From positions 21,132-85,131 of the forward strand of contig JBBART010000022.1 of NCBI GenBank assembly GCA_040399685.1: a stretch of DNA of 64,000 nucleotides. The letters run 5' to 3'. Positions 59,931 to 64,000 of the stretch are shown one piece after another. Source of the stretch: CAIQQQ01 sp040399685 (lineage in GTDB: Bacteria; Pseudomonadota; Alphaproteobacteria; Acetobacterales; Acetobacteraceae). The notes beneath the pieces are model-generated. The model was not told the origin of the DNA, made no database searches, and was given only the letters and a program-made list of their open reading frames with translations. Made by a program: the position numbers and the translations under genes. Positions within the stretch are counted from its first letter, which is position 1. Every line of letters begins with the position of its first letter.

Positions 59931-61829
59931 TTACGCCGAGGCCGCTTCCAACGCCTCGGCAGCCTCAAGCCAGTCCGCTTCGGCCGATTTGATTTCACGC
60001 TTCAGATCGGACAGCCGCGTCTTGGCGGAGATCAGGTCCGGCATGCGGTGGGGCTGATACATGGCGGGGTTGGCCAGTTGAGCCTCCACCTTCTTGTATT
60101 CCTCACCGAGTTTGGCGAGCTTTTCCTCGGCCGTCTTGGCCTGCTTCTTCAACGGCGCGAGCACCGACTTGGCCTCGCCGCCGCCCTTCTTCTTGTCGCG
60201 CTTGTTCTGGCCCTGCATGCCGGTGGCATCGCCACGGCCCGCGGGACGGCCGGTGATACGGGCGCGCTCGGCCAGGAACACGCGGTATTCGTCCATGTCG
60301 CCGTCATAGGTTTTGACGGTGCCGTCCGCCACCAGCCACAGCTGGTCGGCCACCATCTCCACCAGATTCGGGTCATGGGTGATGAGCAGCACGGCGCCGG
60401 AGAACGTGTCCAGCGCACGCACCATCGCGTCCTTGGCGTCGATATCCAGATGGTTGGTCGGCTCGTCGAGGATGAGCAGCTGCGGCGCATCGCGGGTGGC
60501 CAGCGCCAGCAGCAAACGCGCCTTCTCGCCGCCCGAGCAGCCGGAGATGCGGTTGCTGGCGCGGTCGGCGTCCAGGCCGAAGCGGGCCAACTGGCCGCGC
60601 ACCTGTTGCAGCGTGGCCTGCGGCATGGCGCGCTGCATGTGGTCGATCGGCGTTTCGTAGTCGATCAGCTCTTCTTCCTGGTGCTGCGCAAAATAGCCCA
60701 CGCGCAGCTTCGGCCCACGGCGCATTTCGCCCGCCATCGTCTCCATGCGGCCGGCGACCAGCTTGGCGAGGGTGGACTTGCCGTTGCCGTTGGCGCCCAG
60801 CAGCGCGATGCGGTCGTTCATGTCGATGCGCAGCGACACGTTGCTGAGAATGGCGCGCCCGTCATACCCGCAGGACACGCCCTGCATGGACAGGATCGGC
60901 GGCGACATCTGGGCCGGCTCTGGGAAGTTGAACTTGCTGACGCTGTCCTCGATCACGCTTTCGATCTGCGGCAGCTTGGCGATGGCCTTGATGCGGGCCT
61001 GCGCCTGCTTGGCCTTGGCGGCGGACGCACGGAAGCGATCGACAAAGGCCTGAAGATGCGCCTTCTGGTCGGACACCTTCTCGGCCATCTTGTTCTGCTG
61101 CATCGCCCGCTCGGTGCGGATGCGGACGAATTCGTCATAGCCGCCAGGCGTCAGCGAGATCTTCTGCTGGTCCAGATGGGCGATGCTGTCCACGCAGCGA
61201 TCCAGCAGGCCGCGATCATGCGAGATCAGCAGGCAGGCGCCGGGAAACTTGGCCAGCCAGGTCTCCAGCCACAGCGTGGCTTCAAGGTCGAGATGGTTGG
61301 TCGGCTCGTCGAGCAGCAACAGGTCGGGATTTGCGAACAAAGCGGTGGCCAGCGCCACGCGCATCCGCCAGCCGCCGGAGAACTCGTCGACAGGCCGCGC
61401 CTGGGTGGCGGCGTCAAAGCCGAGGCCGGCGAGAATGGTGGCGGCCCGCGCCGGGGCGGCGTCGGCGCCGATGGCGTGCAGGCGGTCATGCACCTCCGCC
61501 AGACGCATGCCTTCGGTGGTGGGGTCGTCCGCTTCGGCCATCAGCGCCGAGCGTTCCTCGTCACCTTCCAGCACGGTTTCCAGCAGGGATTGCGGGCCTG
61601 ACGGCGCCTCCTGCTTGACCTGGGCCATGCGGGCGCGGGCTGACAGGCGAATATCGCCGCCGTCCAGCGCCAGCGTGCCGGTGATGGCCTTGAACAGGGT
61701 GGACTTGCCAGCCCCGTTGCGACCGACGAGGCCAATGCGCCGCCCTGGGTCAACCGTGAGGTCGGCCTGGTTCAGCAAGGTGCGCCCGGCCATGCGGATA
61801 GTGACGCCAGTGATGGTGAGGAGACTCAT
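59931..61829 (-). CDS. ABC-F family ATPase
   Basis: A 632-residue protein with two ABC domains and no membrane segments. The Walker A motifs are GRNGAGKST (about residue 36) and GANGNGKST; both LSGG-like motifs (EFSGGWRMRVALA and GCSGGEKARLLLALA) and DEPTNHLD are present. The inter-domain linker (MAEKVSDQKAHLQAFVDRFRASAAKAK) and the C-terminal coiled coil fit Uup/YheS-type ABC-F proteins, which act on ribosomes. ATG at 61829 is used; a longer open frame is rejected. It converges on the cysK pseudogene. Confidence 0.93.
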   Translation of the reverse strand: MSLLTITGVTIRMAGRTLLNQADLTVDPGRRIGLVGRNGAGKSTLFKAITGTLALDGGDIRLSARARMAQVKQEAPSGPQSLLETVLEGDEERSALMAEADDPTTEGMRLAEVHDRLHAIGADAAPARAATILAGLGFDAATQARPVDEFSGGWRMRVALATALFANPDLLLLDEPTNHLDLEATLWLETWLAKFPGACLLISHDRGLLDRCVDSIAHLDQQKISLTPGGYDEFVRIRTERAMQQNKMAEKVSDQKAHLQAFVDRFRASAAKAKQAQARIKAIAKLPQIESVIEDSVSKFNFPEPAQMSPPILSMQGVSCGYDGRAILSNVSLRIDMNDRIALLGANGNGKSTLAKLVAGRMETMAGEMRRGPKLRVGYFAQHQEEELIDYETPIDHMQRAMPQATLQQVRGQLARFGLDADRASNRISGCSGGEKARLLLALATRDAPQLLILDEPTNHLDIDAKDAMVRALDTFSGAVLLITHDPNLVEMVADQLWLVADGTVKTYDGDMDEYRVFLAERARITGRPAGRGDATGMQGQNKRDKKKGGGEAKSVLAPLKKQAKTAEEKLAKLGEEYKKVEAQLANPAMYQPHRMPDLISAKTRLSDLKREIKSAEADWLEAAEALEAASA

Positions 61830-61937
61830 ACGAGCAGCGTTTACAGGCTTGGGGCCATGCCAGGGAAGGGGTTGTCGCGATAGGAGCCCTGCTCTAAAGC
61901 CCGGGCGAGACGCAATCACACGAAAAGAGACCGACCC

Positions 61938-62360
61938 ATGGCCATCGAGCGCACGTTTTCCATCCTGAAGCCAGACGCCACGCGCCGCAACCTGACCGGT
62001 GCGATCAACGCGAAGTTCGAGGCCGCCGGCCTGCGCATCATCGCCCAGAAGCGCATCCACATGACCACCGCCCAGGCCGAGAGCTTCTACGGCGTGCACA
62101 GCGAGCGCGGCTTCTTCCGTGACCTGGTCACGTTCATGACCTCCGGCCCGGTTGTCGTTCAGGTGCTTGAAGGCGAAAACGCCCTTCTCGCCAACCGCAC
62201 CATCATGGGCGCCACCAACCCGGCGAACGCCGATGCCGGCACCATCCGCAAGGAATTCGCCGAGAGCATCGAAGCCAACTCCGTGCACGGTTCAGACTCG
62301 CTTGAGAACGCCGCCATCGAGATGGCCTATTTCTTCGCCGGCACCGAAATCGTCGGCTGA
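61938..62360 (+). CDS. ndk: Nucleoside diphosphate kinase
   Basis: A 140-residue enzyme balancing NTP pools. The N-terminus IERTFSILKPDATRRNLTG and the active-site region NSVHGSDSLENAAIEMAYFF with its catalytic His are complete, and NRTIMGATNPANADAGTIRKEF is conserved. It is divergent from the ABC-F gene with a 108-base gap and is followed by a 10-base-stem hairpin. Confidence 0.97.
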   Translation: MAIERTFSILKPDATRRNLTGAINAKFEAAGLRIIAQKRIHMTTAQAESFYGVHSERGFFRDLVTFMTSGPVVVQVLEGENALLANRTIMGATNPANADAGTIRKEFAESIEANSVHGSDSLENAAIEMAYFFAGTEIVG

Positions 62361-62368
62361 ATGAGACA

Positions 62369-62393
62369 ACGCTGACGCTTCAGGCGTCAGCGT
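62369..62393 (+). terminator. Hairpin after ndk
   Basis: A perfect 10-base stem, ACGCTGACGC (62369-62378) with GCGTCAGCGT (62384-62393), around TTCAG, 8 bases after the ndk stop. No T-run follows, so it may need Rho. Confidence 0.6.
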
Positions 62394-62630
62394 GATCGCC
62401 TGCCCCCGGATGTTCGCATGCCGAATGTCCAGGGAAGCGGTACCTGCCGTGCGCCGTCATTCGGCCGCTGGAAACAGGACCGAAGCGCTGAGGTCAGTGT
62501 CACTGACCGACCTGGCACCTTCATTTCAAGCAACATTAACCGTCGAATACGCAACAAATAAACTATCCGATGATTTTTTTGCTCATTTTATTTTATAAGG
62601 AGTAAGCAAAAAACTTGCCGGGAGCCTTCG
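62394..62630 (+). promoter_or_regulatory. Upstream region of the GAF/PAS sensor gene
   Basis: A 237-base gap that turns AT-rich over its last 90 bases, including a T7 run (62574-62580) and TTATTTTATAAGGAG (62589-62603). GGGAG at 62620-62624 is the likely ribosome site for ATG 62631. The AAGGAG further upstream has no start at proper spacing. A promoter is likely here but cannot be fixed. Confidence 0.35.
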
Positions 62631-64000
62631 ATGCCGCATGTCGCCGACGATGACCGGGCGATGGACGCGCCATCAGCAACATGCACGGCTGACCTGACGG
62701 CCGCAACCGAGCAAAACCGCCTCGCGGCCCTCCTGCGCTACGGCATTCTCGACACCCCGCGTGAGCACGCGTTCGACCGGATCGCGGCGTTGGCCGCGGA
62801 ACTGCTGGGCGCCTCAATAGCGGTGATCTCGTTCACCGGCACCGATCGGCACTGGTTCAAAGCCACGGTGGGGATGGACATCTGCCAGGTGCCCCGCACA
62901 GAATCGTTGTGTCAGTATGGCATCGCGCATGAAGGTGTCTTCGTCGTCCCCGACATCCATGCCGACCCGCGCTTTGCCAACTCGACGTTGCTGCAGGTCG
63001 ATCGGAGCATTCGTTTCTACGCGTCCATCCAGCTGGTCACCTCCGATGGCTTTGCGCTCGGCATGCTCTGCGTGCTCGACCGGACGGCACGTGATGGCGT
63101 CAGCGAGCGCGAGAGGCGCATGCTGACGGATCTGGCTGCCATCGCCATGGACGCGCTTGAACAGCGCTACGAGAAAAAAATCCAGCAGCGCGACAAGACC
63201 AAAATCACGCTCCTGCGTGACATCAACGGCGTACTGACCGAGGACATCAGTTTCGAGCAGGCCTTGGAGAGGATGGCCCAGCACATCCTCGTCTTCACCG
63301 GCGCCGCCTATTGCCAGCTCTGGGAGAGGCGCGAGCACGCCGAGATGGCCCAGTTGGTGGCGCTCGTGGTCAATCCGAAGGTGCCGGAGGGGTATTACGA
63401 CGCGATGCGGCCGTTGGACCCGCAGCCGGCGGCGAAGCTGGCGGTCGCCCAGCTGCTGGCCGGCACAACAACCACGATGCACTACAGGCTGACGCCTGAC
63501 GCACCCCTGACGCCACGACAGCGCATCGCCATGGAGCTTGGCATCGATAGCCTGGTCGCCTGCGCACTCAAAGTGGACGACCGCGACTTCGCCATGCTGC
63601 TTGCCTATGATGAGGTGCAGCCCGATCTGGGCGAATGCATGCGGTTGCTCGGGCGCTTGTCGCTGGCCATGCGCCCTGTGCTGGAACGCCATCGCGCCAC
63701 GGAGGAACTGGCGCTGTTCGCCGCCGCGTTGGAGGCGGCGTCTGACGGCGTGGTGATCGCCGAAGTGGCAGGACAGCAAACGCGGCAAACCCGGATTGTG
63801 TTCGCCAATCCCGCCTTTGGCAAACAGACCGGCTACAGCGTAGCAGAACTCCTGGGGCAGCGCGTTGCCATCATGAACGTCGACGACGCGGAGGTGGCCG
63901 AGCTTGATCGCCTGAAAGCAGCGATGTTCGAAGCCAAGCCGGTTCGCGTGCAAAACAGCGTGCAAAACTTTCCAGATTCCAGGGGTAAACAGCGTCCAAT
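62631..64000 (+). CDS. GAF/PAS sensor protein, N-terminal part (runs off window)
   Basis: An open frame of at least 456 codons still open at the window end. Residues about 20-170 form a GAF domain of the type in 'GAF sensor' kinases and cyclases (AALLRYGILDTPREHAFDRIAALAAELLGA). Residues about 190-350 look like a second, divergent GAF. A PAS domain starts near residue 360 (ALFAAALEAASDGVVIAE, then IVFANPAFGKQTGYSVAELLGQ). The output domain, probably GGDEF/EAL or histidine kinase, lies beyond the window. The input signal is unknown. Confidence 0.82.
   Translation, partial: MPHVADDDRAMDAPSATCTADLTAATEQNRLAALLRYGILDTPREHAFDRIAALAAELLGASIAVISFTGTDRHWFKATVGMDICQVPRTESLCQYGIAHEGVFVVPDIHADPRFANSTLLQVDRSIRFYASIQLVTSDGFALGMLCVLDRTARDGVSERERRMLTDLAAIAMDALEQRYEKKIQQRDKTKITLLRDINGVLTEDISFEQALERMAQHILVFTGAAYCQLWERREHAEMAQLVALVVNPKVPEGYYDAMRPLDPQPAAKLAVAQLLAGTTTTMHYRLTPDAPLTPRQRIAMELGIDSLVACALKVDDRDFAMLLAYDEVQPDLGECMRLLGRLSLAMRPVLERHRATEELALFAAALEAASDGVVIAEVAGQQTRQTRIVFANPAFGKQTGYSVAELLGQRVAIMNVDDAEVAELDRLKAAMFEAKPVRVQNSVQNFPDSRGKQRP

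Noticed and set aside
61830..62288. N-terminal extension of the ABC-F protein
   Set aside because: It runs opposite ndk and has no ABC similarity; the protein starts well at 61829.

Overview
The window is GC-rich (roughly 65%) and almost fully coding. It reads as chromosomal DNA of an alphaproteobacterium, most likely of the family Acetobacteraceae. That assignment is inferred from gene content: a MucR/Ros regulator, an ECF sigma factor with an NrsF-type anti-sigma factor, the HdaA-ppk-ppx block, the folM-folB pair, the petP-petR pair, a small aa3-oxidase subunit IV, UbiK and a phasin. No rRNA, tRNA, CRISPR array, insertion sequence or prophage was found.

Layout. 1-6.5 kb: the C-terminal part of RNase D (cut by the window edge), a minus-strand thioredoxin/CcdA/ECF sigma/NrsF operon behind a SigF-type promoter, an orphan gene, then fabI-aroC. 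6.6-12.3 kb: pdxH, a phosphotransferase/kinase fusion, a universal stress protein, a MarR-pirin pair with a perfect palindromic operator, and a beta-barrel porin. 12.4-20.2 kb: an ETF-beta methyltransferase-like gene and ubiA, opposite rsmE and gshA, then a large BTAD/TPR regulator, a galE-like epimerase and mucR. 20.3-26 kb: a minus-strand run including prs, a lipoprotein, pgeF, a NDUFAF7-like gene and lgt. 26-29.2 kb: ubiK, a YbjN protein, proC, a TetR/COQ9-like protein and a phasin.

29.3-36.1 kb is the main catabolic island: tcuA-tcuB-dctP-dctQ-dctM-prpF. It should import and oxidise a tricarboxylate and isomerise the aconitate product. A perfect FNR/FixK-type box lies between it and a divergent hsp20. 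37-51.3 kb is housekeeping: CoxIV, purN-purM, an AI-2E exporter, hdaA-ppk-ppx-hutD, a FolM-like SDR and folB, an AT-rich gap with a perfect DnaA box, then uvrC-pgsA-mobB-lipoprotein-moaD-moaE. 51.3-58.6 kb carries an RcnB-like protein, DUF2177, ilvE, petP-petR-histidine kinase and a bacteriophytochrome kinase. 58.6-64 kb holds two adjacent wrecked sulfur genes (a persulfide dioxygenase-rhodanese fusion and cysK), an ABC-F ATPase, ndk and the start of a GAF/PAS sensor that runs off the window.

No clearly new multi-gene system stands out. The most interesting points are the tricarballylate/aconitate cluster with its FNR-like box, the twin sulfur pseudogenes with internal deletions, the SigF-type autoregulatory promoter, the orphan protein with a degenerate nuclease-like motif, and the BTAD/TPR fusion regulator.
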